Below the pieces are notes generated by a model, which worked only from the letters and a program-made list of their open reading frames with translations, was not told the origin of the DNA and did not search any database. The position numbers and the translations under genes were made by a program. Below, piece by piece: positions 41,708 to 51,306 of a DNA stretch of 64,000 bases. Location of the stretch: contig NZ_JAMXAY010000022.1 of NCBI RefSeq assembly GCF_025460835.1, forward strand, positions 1 through 64,000, given 5' to 3'. Each line of letters opens with the position of its first letter. Position 1 is the first letter of the stretch. This DNA is from Parapedobacter soli (lineage in GTDB: Bacteria; Bacteroidota; Bacteroidia; Sphingobacteriales; Sphingobacteriaceae).

Positions 41708-44556
41708 TGAAAAGTCTAGTTGTTTTCGCTTGGCTGTTAGCAGTTTGTTTTTCGTACGTGGATGGCAAAGAACTGTATCCTGTTTACCTCCGTGCAGAGT
41801 ATAAAGAAAGCCCCTTTATTGATGTAGCCAGTCCGCGGTTGAGCTGGGAGCTGGAGGCCAGCGGTGATGGTCAGTACCAGACGGCATACCAGGTGTTGGT
41901 CGCCTCGTCTGCCGAGTTATTGGACCAAGGCCGGGGCGACCTTTGGGATTCGGGGAAGGTGGATACGGACGCCACGAACCAGGTTGAATACCAAGGGAGC
42001 CCGATACCCGCCCGGACACGCGTATATTGGAAAGTAAGAAGTTGGGACAAGCATGACGAGCCGGGAGAGTGGAGCGAAGCCACGTGGTGGGAAACGGGGC
42101 TGTTGGATGCTGCCGATTGGAAAGCCGATTGGATTGGGTTTGACCTGACTGCCTACGGTAAGGGCGATACGTATCATTTGCCACCGGCGCCCTACCTAAG
42201 AAAAGAACAAAAAGTGACTCGCAATGTCGAGTCTGCCCGTTTATATGTTACGGCATTGGGCGTTTACGAGTTTTTCATCAATGGCGAGCGGGTAGGCGAC
42301 GACTACTTCGCACCGGGATGGACCGACTACAACAAACGTGTATATTATAACGTCTATGACGTAACGGAATACCTTCATTCTGGTAGCAATGCGTTTGCGG
42401 CCACACTCTCTTACGGGTGGTATGCCGGCTACCTCGGATACGCGCTGCTGGTGGGCTCGCCGACGGTTCGGGGTTTCTATGGCGATGTGCCGCTTATCAA
42501 GGCGCAGGTAGAAATAACGTATTCCGACGGAAGCCGGGAGACGATCTTGACGGATAACTCCTGGCGTGCAAGCCAAGGGCCTTTGCGGGAAACCGACCTT
42601 CTGCAGGGAGAGACGTACGATGCACGGTTAGCGCTGGACGGTTGGGCGCAGGCGGGCTTCGATGATAGCGCATGGGAGGCAGCCCAGGTTCATGCCGATC
42701 GCTCGGATCGCGCCATACAATTGTATCCCGGCAGTCCGGTGGAAATTACACACGAATTGAAAGCGAAGTCGGTTACACCACGGGGAGATGGGAAATACAT
42801 CGTTGACTTCGGGCAAAATTTTGCCGGCGTGGTACGGCTCCATGTAAAGGGCAATAAAGGGGATTCGGTGGTGCTCCGTTACGGTGAGATGCTGCATCCC
42901 GATGGGTCGTTGGTGACCGAGAACCTGCGCAGGGCACGGGCTACGGATACCTACGTACTCCGGGGAGACCCGGCAGGCGAACAATGGCAACCCCAGTTCA
43001 CCTTCCATGGATTCCAGTACGTAGAGATTAGTGGGTTACGGGGGGAGCCTGGCAACGATGTGCTGACCGGGCTGGCCATGAGTTCGTCAACACCGGAGGT
43101 AGGTGTATTCGAGACCGATAACGCCATGCTGAACCAGCTCTATAGCAACATCGTGTGGACGCAGCGCTCCAATTACCTCGATATCCCCACGGACTGCCCG
43201 CAGCGTGATGAACGGCAAGGGTGGACTGCCGATGCCCAGGTGTACATCCATTCGGCCACGTTCAATACTGACATTGCTGCATTCCACACCAAGTGGCTGC
43301 GCGATCTGAACGATGCACAATGGCCGAATGGCGCCTATCCGATTTATGCACCTATGCCGGTGGGGCCGGACGGAAAGGGGGCGATACGGGCGACCGATAC
43401 GTATTCTCCCGGATGGTCTGAGGCAGGTATCATCTGTGTTTACGAAATGTACCGGACCTATGGCGACACGCGCATCGTCGAGCAGTCGCTACCGTATATG
43501 GGAAAATTCATGGATTTTCTCCGCGGGAAGGCTGGAGGCGACCGGATATTCAAGGAAACCAGTTTCGATGAGGTAAGTCCGAAAGGAGGTTTCGGAGACT
43601 GGTTATCGATCGGCAAAAAGACCTCACCCGATTTACTCGCCACGCTGTACTATGCGTATTGCGCCCGGCTTATGGCCGAACTGGTCGAAGCCATAGGGGA
43701 TGACGAAGGATCTCGGCGATACACTGCCGAAAGTGAGGCGATCATGACGGCGTTTTTTGAGCACTATAGCGACGAGCAGGGTAAATTCATGACTGATACC
43801 ACTGCGTATGGCGACGGGAAAGGCTATGTAGACGGGCACTTGGGCTTCGATGGGAATACCCAAACGGCTTACGCGAACGCCATCTATATGCAGCTTTTGG
43901 ATTCATCACAGCAACAGAATGCGGGGCAGCGATTGCGCAAATTGGTTGAAGCCAATGGCAACAAGCTCACGACCGGATTTCTAGGGTTCAGGCCGCTATT
44001 GCCGGCATTGTCGGCAACGGGGAGTTCGGATAAGGCTTACCAGTTGATTTTGAGTACGGAGTATCCTTCGCTCGGTTTTGAGGTAGCCAACGGTGCCACA
44101 TCGATCTGGGAGCGTTGGGACAGCTATACGAAAGACAAGGGGTTTGTGCATAATGCGAGCATGAACTCGTTCAGCCACTATGCGTTCGGCGCGGTAAACG
44201 AGTGGATGTTCGGAAACATGGCCGGCATCCGATCGGATGGTGCAGGTTACCGGAAGATCACCATCAAGCCCGAGATTATCGATGCAGGGATCAACGAGCT
44301 TGATGCAGCATACCGCTCCATTAACGGTTGGATACGATCGTCTTGGCGCAAAACTGGGGATCGTGTTTACCAATCGGTAGAAATTCCGGTCAATACACAG
44401 GCAACGGTGTACGTCCCGGCGAATCGTGTGCAGGATGTGCTCGTAAATGGCAAGGCATTGAAAGATACGGAGCTGTATACGGGTGCCACGCAGTCGGAAG
44501 GTCATGTTGTTGTGCGCGTTGGCTCTGGTCGGTACCAGTTCGTTGTGATGAGGTAA
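41707..44556 (+). CDS. alpha-L-rhamnosidase, GH78
   Basis: 949-aa exported enzyme with full GH78 architecture: signal peptide, N-terminal sandwich and Bac_rhamnosid_N carbohydrate-binding region (YVTALGVYEFFINGERVGDDYF, APGWTDYNKRVYYNVYDVT), catalytic barrel with the acid motif DIPTDCPQRDERQGWTADAQ and the later WERWDSYTKDKGF, and C-terminal sandwich (GAGYRKITIKPEI). It hydrolyses terminal alpha-L-rhamnose. It is coupled to the preceding gene by a TAATG overlap. The stop is 1 bp before a hexanucleotide repeat. Confidence 0.94.
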   Translation: MKSLVVFAWLLAVCFSYVDGKELYPVYLRAEYKESPFIDVASPRLSWELEASGDGQYQTAYQVLVASSAELLDQGRGDLWDSGKVDTDATNQVEYQGSPIPARTRVYWKVRSWDKHDEPGEWSEATWWETGLLDAADWKADWIGFDLTAYGKGDTYHLPPAPYLRKEQKVTRNVESARLYVTALGVYEFFINGERVGDDYFAPGWTDYNKRVYYNVYDVTEYLHSGSNAFAATLSYGWYAGYLGYALLVGSPTVRGFYGDVPLIKAQVEITYSDGSRETILTDNSWRASQGPLRETDLLQGETYDARLALDGWAQAGFDDSAWEAAQVHADRSDRAIQLYPGSPVEITHELKAKSVTPRGDGKYIVDFGQNFAGVVRLHVKGNKGDSVVLRYGEMLHPDGSLVTENLRRARATDTYVLRGDPAGEQWQPQFTFHGFQYVEISGLRGEPGNDVLTGLAMSSSTPEVGVFETDNAMLNQLYSNIVWTQRSNYLDIPTDCPQRDERQGWTADAQVYIHSATFNTDIAAFHTKWLRDLNDAQWPNGAYPIYAPMPVGPDGKGAIRATDTYSPGWSEAGIICVYEMYRTYGDTRIVEQSLPYMGKFMDFLRGKAGGDRIFKETSFDEVSPKGGFGDWLSIGKKTSPDLLATLYYAYCARLMAELVEAIGDDEGSRRYTAESEAIMTAFFEHYSDEQGKFMTDTTAYGDGKGYVDGHLGFDGNTQTAYANAIYMQLLDSSQQQNAGQRLRKLVEANGNKLTTGFLGFRPLLPALSATGSSDKAYQLILSTEYPSLGFEVANGATSIWERWDSYTKDKGFVHNASMNSFSHYAFGAVNEWMFGNMAGIRSDGAGYRKITIKPEIIDAGINELDAAYRSINGWIRSSWRKTGDRVYQSVEIPVNTQATVYVPANRVQDVLVNGKALKDTELYTGATQSEGHVVVRVGSGRYQFVVMR

Positions 44557-44557
44557 C

Positions 44558-44593
44558 GGTGTAGGTGTAGGTGTAGGTGTAGGTGTAGGTGTA
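44558..44593 (+). repeat. hexanucleotide tandem repeat GGTGTA x6
   Basis: Six perfect copies of GGTGTA directly after the GH78 stop codon. Copy number is likely to vary between strains. On the minus strand it would code for Tyr-Thr repeats, but that frame belongs to a degenerate gene. Confidence 0.95.
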
Positions 44594-44699
44594 GATTGTC
44601 CGGATGGACAGTGAATGACAGGGGTGGAATTTTAAGCCGCTGGCTTCGGTGGTAGGAATGGGAGCAATAGAGTTTAATGGGCCTGGAATTCGAGGAATT

Positions 44700-44941
44700 G
44701 GAGACGGCAAACGTATCACATGGTTGAGGTATCCTTTATCGTGCTGCTCATAATACAGCATTCCTAATAGCCACAACGGTATCTTATTGCCTATGTAGTA
44801 ATAGGGTGTTTTTTCCCGTTCCGAGGCGCCCATGATGCCAATCAGTCCATTTGACCAATCGATAGTGTCATAAAGTGTGCGCTTGAACGTTAGGGATTGT
44901 CTTCCGACGATTCGGTTTGATTTGCCGATCAGCTCTTCCAT
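44700..44941 (-). pseudogene. N-terminal remnant of a DUF4143-type AAA ATPase
   Basis: MEELIGKSNRIVGRQSLTFK then TLYDTIDWSNGLIGIMGA matches the start of DUF4143-family ATPases, but the Walker A expected next (GxRGVGKTT) reads SEREKTP, and the rest soon loses resemblance and runs into the hexanucleotide repeat. No C-terminal domain exists. A decayed mobile-type ATPase gene. Confidence 0.6.
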
Positions 44942-45058
44942 ACGCCTATTATTGTTTTTTAAATATAGCAATATCAGTTAAAAGCGCTTTATTCAAATAG
45001 CATTTTCGGTTGATATTGCTCTCTGAGAAGAGCATATCGGCGATTCTCGAGGATAAAT

Positions 45059-45370
45059 TCATACGATATCGCACCGATCTTTCCACCATCTACAGGAATG
45101 CTCGTTCCGTTGATTTAAGCCGCGGAAGGCGATGCTAAGAATGCGGCCAACGCGGACTTTCTTGACGGAATCTTCTGCAGCGCCGGCAAAACTAGTGATT
45201 TCGGGGATGCTGAATTTATTGGGCAATAAAAGATTGGCTACTACAGCAGCCTTCTCTGCTTCAATGCCCTGTTTAAGCCCCTTTTGAATCATAAATCATG
45301 GCTCTATCTTTAATCGTTAACGGTAATTCCTTGGCAATCTCCTTCATCTGTTCTGCAGTAAAGGCCTAAA
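45059..45370 (-). pseudogene. C-terminal remnant of an Rpn/PD-(D/E)XK-type nuclease (transposase-like) gene
   Basis: Minus strand reads FTAEQMKEIAKELPLTIKDR (about 45362-45303), then after a frame change KGLKQGIEAEKAAVVANLLL and KFSIPEITSFAGAAEDSVKK. This Lys/Glu-rich tail with a final EI-x-x-x-x-G-x-x-x-x-x-VKK helix is typical of Rpn-family recombination-promoting nucleases. The catalytic N-terminal part is absent. Confidence 0.55.
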
Positions 45371-45457
45371 ACTTGTAATTTATTAGAGTATATGAAGGCT
45401 ATTCTTTTCGTCCATACTCGTGGCTTTCTGGTTAGTTAAATTATGGAAAATTGATTT

Positions 45458-47653
45458 TCAATTGTATATCGACTCCTTAATTCCAATTTCATCCAATAGA
45501 AAGTCTGCGCCATCGACTTTGTCGGCCACCCAGAGGACGTAACGGATATCAACGCCGATAGACCGGCTGTAGCTTTCGTTCCACGCAAAATCATTAATGG
45601 TGGCGTCGTAAGCACGGTCGAAATTGACACCGACCAGCTCGCCGCGGGCGTTCATGATGGGCGAACCCGAATTGCCGCCGGTGGTATCCATATCATACAG
45701 GATATTGACGGGGACATCACCCAGGTCGTCTTTGGCATACGGGCCGAAATCCTTGGCTTCCCAGCGCTCGCGGATGAGCGATGGATAGTCATAAACGGGA
45801 TTCCCGCTAGCACCCTTTTCAAGAAGGCCGCGGATGGTGGTGAATGGTTTCATGTAGGTAGCATCGGCGGGGGAATAGCCGCGGATATATCCGTAGGTGA
45901 GCCGCAGCGTAGCGTTGGCATCGGGTACGAAATCGCGCTTCAGGAAATGTTCTTTTACGGTGACGTAATCGCCCATCAGCCGGTTGAGCAGCCCTTCGCG
46001 CCGATCCTGTTCCGGCTTGATCCGCGTATCGATTTCCGCTGCCAACGCGGCTTCGAATTGCAGGAGCTCATCATTATAGGCTAGAATAGCTGATGCGGAT
46101 GCTAGTACCTCGTTGGTTACAAACGATTTATCGGTAAGCTGAGTGTTGCTAATCAGATTGCCGGCGAATGTTGCTACCTGTGGCGCTTCAGTGATACCCA
46201 AAGCCGCAATGGTTTGCAGTTCATTTTGCCCCTCGAATTGCCAGGCATCTTGCAACATTTTGCTAAAGATACCGGCGTCGACCGCTTCATTGAAACTGGC
46301 ATAGATACGGTCAAGGTAGCCTTTGAAAGCCGTGATATTGCTGGCAAACAGCTGTTCGCGCTGCTCGGATGTTTGCTGTTGCTGTAGTAATTTTTTCAGA
46401 TGGTTCAGGTTTCGTGCGACTTGGAGCAAGCTGGTACTGCTATATATTTGTGCCAGCCACATTTCCTGCTCGGCATCCGTGAAGATCTCCTGGTAGAGAG
46501 CATCGATATCTGTCATCAGCGTGCCATACTGCTTCTCCAATTCGGGTGTGTTCCGGATGAAGTTGGCCAGCGCGGCATCCTCTTCTTTTTTGGTCTGTAG
46601 CAGGTTGATGTTCCGCAGGCCTTTCAATTTGCCACGGTAGTTTTTCATCACGTTGGCGTTGCGTTTGATCCGTGTGGCCAACTGCAGTTCAACGGCTTTG
46701 TCCGCAGCACCCGCAGCTTCCATTTGCTGGATCTGGAAGTCATTGAGCTCCGACACATAGGGCAGGAGATACCGTTGTTGGTATTCGATATATTGGGCGG
46801 GCCGATGCCGGTAAGTTCGGCCGGGATAGCCTAAGATGAAGACAAAATCTTCTTCGTCTACGCCCTGCGGGTTGATTTTTAGGTGCTTCCGGGGTTTATA
46901 TGGTACATTTTCCTTGGCGTAGGGCGCTGATGAACCGTCTGGGGCCACATAGGCCCGTAGGAATGAATAGTCGCCGGTATGCCGCGGCCACTCCCAGTTG
47001 TCGGTCTCGCCCCCGAATTCGCCGATGTTTTGGCTGGGTACATATACGAGCCGTACATCTTCGATGGTTTGGTACTTGAAGAGGACGTAACTCTTGCCGA
47101 TAAACATCTCAGAGACTTCCGCCGTGATGGCCGGATCGGCAGCCACAGCTGCGTCGGCAATGGATTTGCTGGCCTCTTTGATGATACGGATGCGTTCTAC
47201 CGGGTCATCGACCCCGGCGATAGCCCCCAATATCCGGGCAGAAACGTCTTCATACCCAATGGTGATGCGGATGGTCAGCCCCTGGGCTCGGATTTCCTTT
47301 TCGCGGGTATCGGCAACAAACCCATGGGTGAGGTAGTCTTGCTCCGGTGTACTGGCCAATTGCACCGCGCTATATGCACAATGGTGGTTGGTGATGATTA
47401 AGCCGCTTTCCGACACGAACGATCCGGTGCAGCCACCAACCCTCACCAGGGCATCTACCAGACTGACCTGGCCGGGATTATAAATGTCTTTCAGGTCGAT
47501 TTCGAGACCAGCCTGCTGTAGCCCCGCACGGTCGAGATCGCTCAGGGGATACATCCCTTCGTCAGGAACGGTAGCGGAAAAATGTACACCTACCGCCAAG
47601 AATAGAAGAATAGCCAGTACTTTCTTTGAGATGATACGCAGTTGCCGTCGCAT
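45458..47653 (-). CDS. S46 family dipeptidyl-peptidase, DPP11-like (Asp/Glu-specific)
   Basis: Exported serine peptidase of about 731 aa, using the ATG at 47653 that begins the signal peptide. Catalytic His in TNHHCAY (His90/91), Asp region GGETDNWEWPRHTGDYSF, and Ser662 in TTGGNSGSP. Eighteen residues after the serine, VNFDRAY has Arg680, the position of Arg673 in Porphyromonas gingivalis DPP11, which selects acidic P1 residues; DPP7 has Gly there. It removes dipeptides from oligopeptide N-termini in the periplasm. The promoter GTTG-N21-TAGATTTG lies upstream. It stands alone between gene debris and glmS. Confidence 0.93.
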   Translation of the reverse strand: MRRQLRIISKKVLAILLFLAVGVHFSATVPDEGMYPLSDLDRAGLQQAGLEIDLKDIYNPGQVSLVDALVRVGGCTGSFVSESGLIITNHHCAYSAVQLASTPEQDYLTHGFVADTREKEIRAQGLTIRITIGYEDVSARILGAIAGVDDPVERIRIIKEASKSIADAAVAADPAITAEVSEMFIGKSYVLFKYQTIEDVRLVYVPSQNIGEFGGETDNWEWPRHTGDYSFLRAYVAPDGSSAPYAKENVPYKPRKHLKINPQGVDEEDFVFILGYPGRTYRHRPAQYIEYQQRYLLPYVSELNDFQIQQMEAAGAADKAVELQLATRIKRNANVMKNYRGKLKGLRNINLLQTKKEEDAALANFIRNTPELEKQYGTLMTDIDALYQEIFTDAEQEMWLAQIYSSTSLLQVARNLNHLKKLLQQQQTSEQREQLFASNITAFKGYLDRIYASFNEAVDAGIFSKMLQDAWQFEGQNELQTIAALGITEAPQVATFAGNLISNTQLTDKSFVTNEVLASASAILAYNDELLQFEAALAAEIDTRIKPEQDRREGLLNRLMGDYVTVKEHFLKRDFVPDANATLRLTYGYIRGYSPADATYMKPFTTIRGLLEKGASGNPVYDYPSLIRERWEAKDFGPYAKDDLGDVPVNILYDMDTTGGNSGSPIMNARGELVGVNFDRAYDATINDFAWNESYSRSIGVDIRYVLWVADKVDGADFLLDEIGIKESIYN

Positions 47654-47679
47654 AATAAGGGGGTTATATGTGTGCGTTC

Positions 47680-47712
47680 CAAATCTAATGAGAATAGTGT
47701 TGATAAGCAACA
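47680..47712 (-). promoter_or_regulatory. promoter of the S46 peptidase gene
   Basis: Minus-strand GTTG (47712-47709), 21-bp spacer, TAGATTTG (47687-47680). The predicted +1 near 47676 gives a leader of about 23 nt. Confidence 0.6.
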
Positions 47713-47802
47713 GTCGATCGTTTCGGGCTGCGCATCGGCCGCCTGGCGGCGAGTTTTTTTGAAAAAAAGCCTACGCAACCGATTGATTAATCTCAAAATC
47801 AT

Positions 47803-47810
47803 TATTTTTG
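47803..47810 (+). promoter_or_regulatory. -7 box of glmS
   Basis: TATTTTTG, a perfect TAnnTTTG, giving +1 near 47814 and a leader of about 30 nt. A TTGA lies 17 bp upstream. Confidence 0.45.
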
Positions 47811-47843
47811 CCGCCGTTAATGTTAAAAACTAAATAATACGCT

Positions 47844-49685
47844 ATGTGTGGAATCGTTGGCTATACCGGCCGAAATCAAGCCTATCCCATTCTGATTGAA
47901 GGACTGAAAAAGCTGGAATACCGGGGTTACGACAGCGCCGGGGTGGCATTGCACACCGGTAACCACCTCGCCGTTTATAAGAAGCAGGGGATGGTTGCGG
48001 CATTGGAAGAATTTGCCAACGGAGCTCCTACGCGGTCTACTACAGGTATTGGCCACACACGCTGGGCTACGCATGGCGAACCTTCAGACCGGAATGCACA
48101 CCCCCACCTGTCCAAATCGGGCAGGGTTGCGATGATCCACAACGGTATCATCGAAAACTATGCACAGCTCAAAGATGAACTGATAAAAAAGGGCTATACT
48201 TTCAGTAGCGATACCGACTCGGAAGTGCTGCTGAATTTCATCGAAGATATTAAGCTGAAAAATGAATGCTCGCTGGAGGAAGCCGTGCGGATTGCGCTGA
48301 AAAGGGTCTCGGGTGCGTATGTAATCTTACTCATAGAAACCGATCAGCCTGACACCATCATTGCTGCCCGTAAAGGGAGCCCATTGGTAATCGGTGTAGG
48401 CAAGGGTGAGCATTTTCTAGGCTCAGACGCCTCACCCATGCTGGCTTATACCAAGGAGGTGGTATATATAAACGACTATGAACTGGCTATAGTGAGGCCC
48501 GATGAACTGATATTGAAAAACCTGGGCAACGAGCGCATCACGCCCTTCGTGCAGGAGCTCGACCTGGAATTGGCGGCCATTGAGAAGGGTAATTTCGAGC
48601 ACTTCATGCTGAAAGAAATCCACGAGCAATCCCAGACTATCCGCGACTCGCTGCGGGGTAGGCTGAACGCCGAGGCAGGGCACATTACCTTGAGCGGGCT
48701 GGATAAGATTGCAGACAAGGTACGCGACGCCCACCGTATCGTCATCGTGGCCTGCGGCACGAGCTGGCACGCCGGCCTCGTAGGCGAATACCTCATCGAG
48801 GAGCTGTGCCGGCTAAACGTAGAGGTGGAGTATGCCTCGGAATACCGGTACCGCAACCCCATCGTGTCACGCAATGACATCATTCTGGCCATTTCACAAA
48901 GCGGCGAAACGGCCGATACACTGGTAGCACTCGAAAATGCAAAGCGGCAGGGGGCTACCATATTCGGTATCGTCAATGTGGTGGGCTCATCCATTGCCCG
49001 CATTACCGACGCGGGTGCGTATACCCATGCGGGGCCGGAAATCGGCGTAGCCAGTACTAAGGCATTTACCGCCCAGTTGGCTGTATTGCAGCTGATCGCA
49101 TTGAAATTGGCAGAGATCAGAGGTACGATTTCCAACGAACTGTTCCATACGTTGATGAAAGAGCTGGATGAGGTGCCGGCAAAGGTGGAATGGATTATCG
49201 AAAACCAGCTGCAGAACATCAAAGATATCGCCCTGCGGTACCAAGATGCGGAGAGCTTCCTGTTCTTAGGTAGGGGATACAACTTCCCCATAGCCCTGGA
49301 GGGGGCGCTGAAACTGAAGGAAATCTCCTATATCCATGCGGAAGGATATCCCGCGGCAGAAATGAAGCATGGCCCCATCGCACTGGTTGACGAGCGGCTC
49401 CCCGTGGTATTTGTGGCCACCAAGGACACGTACCACGAGAAGATCGTCAGCAACATCCAAGAGATACATGCACGGAAAGGCAATGTACTGGCGGTGGTAT
49501 CCGAAGGCGATAACTCGGTAGCCGGTCTTGCCCAAGCCGTGATGGTGGTGCCGCCGGCGCACGAAGTCATCGCTCCGCTACTCTCGGTCATCCCGTTGCA
49601 GTTGCTTTCGTATTACATCGGAGTGGCACGTGGCCTGGATGTGGATAAGCCGCGTAACCTGGCGAAATCGGTTACGGTAGAGTAA
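47844..49685 (+). CDS. glmS: glutamine-fructose-6-phosphate aminotransferase (isomerizing)
   Basis: 613-aa cytoplasmic enzyme making glucosamine-6-phosphate for peptidoglycan and lipopolysaccharide. N-terminal glutaminase with nucleophile Cys2 (MCGIVGYTGRNQA), GHTRWATHG and HNGIIENY. Two SIS domains carry ACGTSWHAGLVGEYLIEE, AISQSGETADT, and the end DKPRNLAKSVTVE. The 30-nt predicted leader is too short for a glmS ribozyme. It converges with the cold-shock gene at a 4-bp gap. Confidence 0.98.
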   Translation: MCGIVGYTGRNQAYPILIEGLKKLEYRGYDSAGVALHTGNHLAVYKKQGMVAALEEFANGAPTRSTTGIGHTRWATHGEPSDRNAHPHLSKSGRVAMIHNGIIENYAQLKDELIKKGYTFSSDTDSEVLLNFIEDIKLKNECSLEEAVRIALKRVSGAYVILLIETDQPDTIIAARKGSPLVIGVGKGEHFLGSDASPMLAYTKEVVYINDYELAIVRPDELILKNLGNERITPFVQELDLELAAIEKGNFEHFMLKEIHEQSQTIRDSLRGRLNAEAGHITLSGLDKIADKVRDAHRIVIVACGTSWHAGLVGEYLIEELCRLNVEVEYASEYRYRNPIVSRNDIILAISQSGETADTLVALENAKRQGATIFGIVNVVGSSIARITDAGAYTHAGPEIGVASTKAFTAQLAVLQLIALKLAEIRGTISNELFHTLMKELDEVPAKVEWIIENQLQNIKDIALRYQDAESFLFLGRGYNFPIALEGALKLKEISYIHAEGYPAAEMKHGPIALVDERLPVVFVATKDTYHEKIVSNIQEIHARKGNVLAVVSEGDNSVAGLAQAVMVVPPAHEVIAPLLSVIPLQLLSYYIGVARGLDVDKPRNLAKSVTVE

Positions 49686-49689
49686 GGCA

Positions 49690-50139
49690 TCAGTGTTTCA
49701 CCACCGACACAGCCTGCATGCCCCTCGGGCTACGCATGGGGGTGTAGGAAACCTTATCGCCCATACGGAGCTCGGTACCCGGCTGGCTGAGGTCGTTCAC
49801 GTGCACGAATAACCGCTCTTTGGTTTGGTCGTTGATGATAAATCCATAACCTTTAGACGGATCGAAATAACTGATCACGCCACTAAGTGCAGCATCGGGG
49901 TCTACTGCAGGTGCTTTGGGGACGCCGATGACGATGTCTTCAACAGCTACTTTCCGTATATTTTTCGGATCGGGTGGGGTGTCTGTGAGGTTGCCGTTCT
50001 CGTCTACGTAGGCCATCATTTCCTCCAGGGTTTTCTGCTTGGTTACCACGTTGCGCCGTTCTTCCCTCCGGAGTTCTTTTTCTCTTCTTCGTTCAATTTT
50101 CTTCTTTCTTCGTTCTCTTTTACTAAATGTTTCTGCCAT
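49690..50139 (-). CDS. cold-shock domain protein with basic N-terminal extension
   Basis: 149 aa. The last 65 residues form a CspA-like nucleic-acid-binding domain (GVISYFDPSKGYGFIINDQT, ERLFVHVNDL). Ahead of it is a highly charged coiled-coil-like segment (residues about 5-35, RRKKKIERRREKELRREERR) and an acidic linker. Such extended cold-shock proteins are common in Bacteroidota, and RNA chaperone or ribosome-linked activity is likely. No clear TAnnTTTG promoter in the 200 bp upstream. Confidence 0.9.
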   Translation of the reverse strand: MAETFSKRERRKKKIERRREKELRREERRNVVTKQKTLEEMMAYVDENGNLTDTPPDPKNIRKVAVEDIVIGVPKAPAVDPDAALSGVISYFDPSKGYGFIINDQTKERLFVHVNDLSQPGTELRMGDKVSYTPMRSPRGMQAVSVVKH

Positions 50140-50342
50140 TAATTAGATGAATTTATATGTGATTATTCTTGTTTGCATATACCCACAAGGCCAGGCCCCG
50201 CAGGGAGCCTGCAGGTTGTACCTTAATATTCAAAAAAGGAAATTATCAGAAAGCGTAGCCGATGAGCGACACTAGTGTATTTTTGTAAACGTGTATTGCC
50301 ATGAAATCGAACGAATATACGAAAAAATACCGAGAAAGTGAA

Positions 50343-51122
50343 TTATTTCTTCCTTGCGACGATGGCCACGGCATTCATATCGTTCTGATGGCTACGGAAA
50401 GTGCGGCGCATTTGTAGGATGCGTTTGCGCAGTTCGCCATGGGTGGTTACATTATACATGATTTTTAAGGTGCGCAACAGGCCTTCGTCTTGCAGTACGC
50501 GCCCGAGCTGGAGTAATGCCATCGCATTGGAGTCTACCCTGATGATTTCGAACCCTTCGCCCTGAAGCAGGTCGCACCATTCGGCCGTGGTGAGTGGCCG
50601 CGCGTGTACCCGTATATTGGAGCTAAGGTCTTTGTAAACGCGTTGCTTGATATCTTCGGAGATGCTGTCCGGGCACAACCCCAATTCATGGATACCATAG
50701 TAGCCGCCCGGCTTCAGGATGCGTGCTGCCTCGCGGACGATTTCTCTCTTGTGTTCTAACGGCTGCATGGTGAGCATCGCTTCGCCGTATACTTTAGTAG
50801 CGTGATTGTCCGGTAGGGTGGTATGTGCGGCATCGGCTACGATCATGGTCATCTTGTCGTAGTTCACGTTTTTCCTTGCTAGTTCGGATGCTTGTTTGTT
50901 GTTGTCCACGCCGGTATAGCTTCTCGGTTTTTTCGCGCAGGCAATTGCCGCGGTGAAACCTAGTCCGGGAGCGAACTCCACCACGTCGTCCGAGGGATTG
51001 ATGTCCATGTTTTTCATCAGGATTTGGGTTAGCTCACGGCCACCGGGCCGCAAAACTTTCTTGCCTACCTTTGCAAGTATCCAGTGTCCCTGTTTTTCAT
51101 TGAGTTTTTCTTCGATGGCCAT
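50343..51122 (-). CDS. class I SAM-dependent methyltransferase
   Basis: 259-aa cytoplasmic protein with motif I VVEFAPGLGFTAAIA (residues about 45-59), the acidic strand-2 end TGVDNNKQASELA, motif VVADAAHTTLPDNH and the post-motif ARILKPGGYYGIHELGL, as in small-molecule (UbiE-like) methyltransferases. Substrate unknown. Stands alone. A GAGAAG-A-CTTCTC dyad at 51181-51193 lies upstream. Confidence 0.82.
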   Translation of the reverse strand: MAIEEKLNEKQGHWILAKVGKKVLRPGGRELTQILMKNMDINPSDDVVEFAPGLGFTAAIACAKKPRSYTGVDNNKQASELARKNVNYDKMTMIVADAAHTTLPDNHATKVYGEAMLTMQPLEHKREIVREAARILKPGGYYGIHELGLCPDSISEDIKQRVYKDLSSNIRVHARPLTTAEWCDLLQGEGFEIIRVDSNAMALLQLGRVLQDEGLLRTLKIMYNVTTHGELRKRILQMRRTFRSHQNDMNAVAIVARKK

Positions 51123-51180
51123 TTCGTTGCATTTTTTAGTACGGTGCTCGGTATCGATAGCACTTAGATTCCACCGTTGT

Positions 51181-51193
51181 GAGAAGACTTCTC
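51181..51193. promoter_or_regulatory. GAGAAG-A-CTTCTC dyad
   Basis: Perfect 6+6 dyad with one central base, 59 bp before the methyltransferase start. Operator candidate only. Confidence 0.35.
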
Positions 51194-51306
51194 GCGCGAT
51201 TAGGCTAAGTTAAATATACCGTTGCAGCCGGCGAAGTCTGCTGATGAAATTTGACATGTAGTACACAATTGTGCCGGGCCTCAGGATAGGACATTAGCAG
51301 CCAATC

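Noticed and set aside
44390-44971. 193-codon minus-strand frame with Tyr-Thr repeats
   Set aside because: Runs antisense into the end of the GH78 gene, and the Tyr-Thr part is only the hexanucleotide repeat; the recognisable part is a decayed ATPase.
47811-47843. glmS ribozyme
   Set aside because: Predicted leader is only about 30 nt and shows no fold; the ribozyme is typical of Firmicutes.
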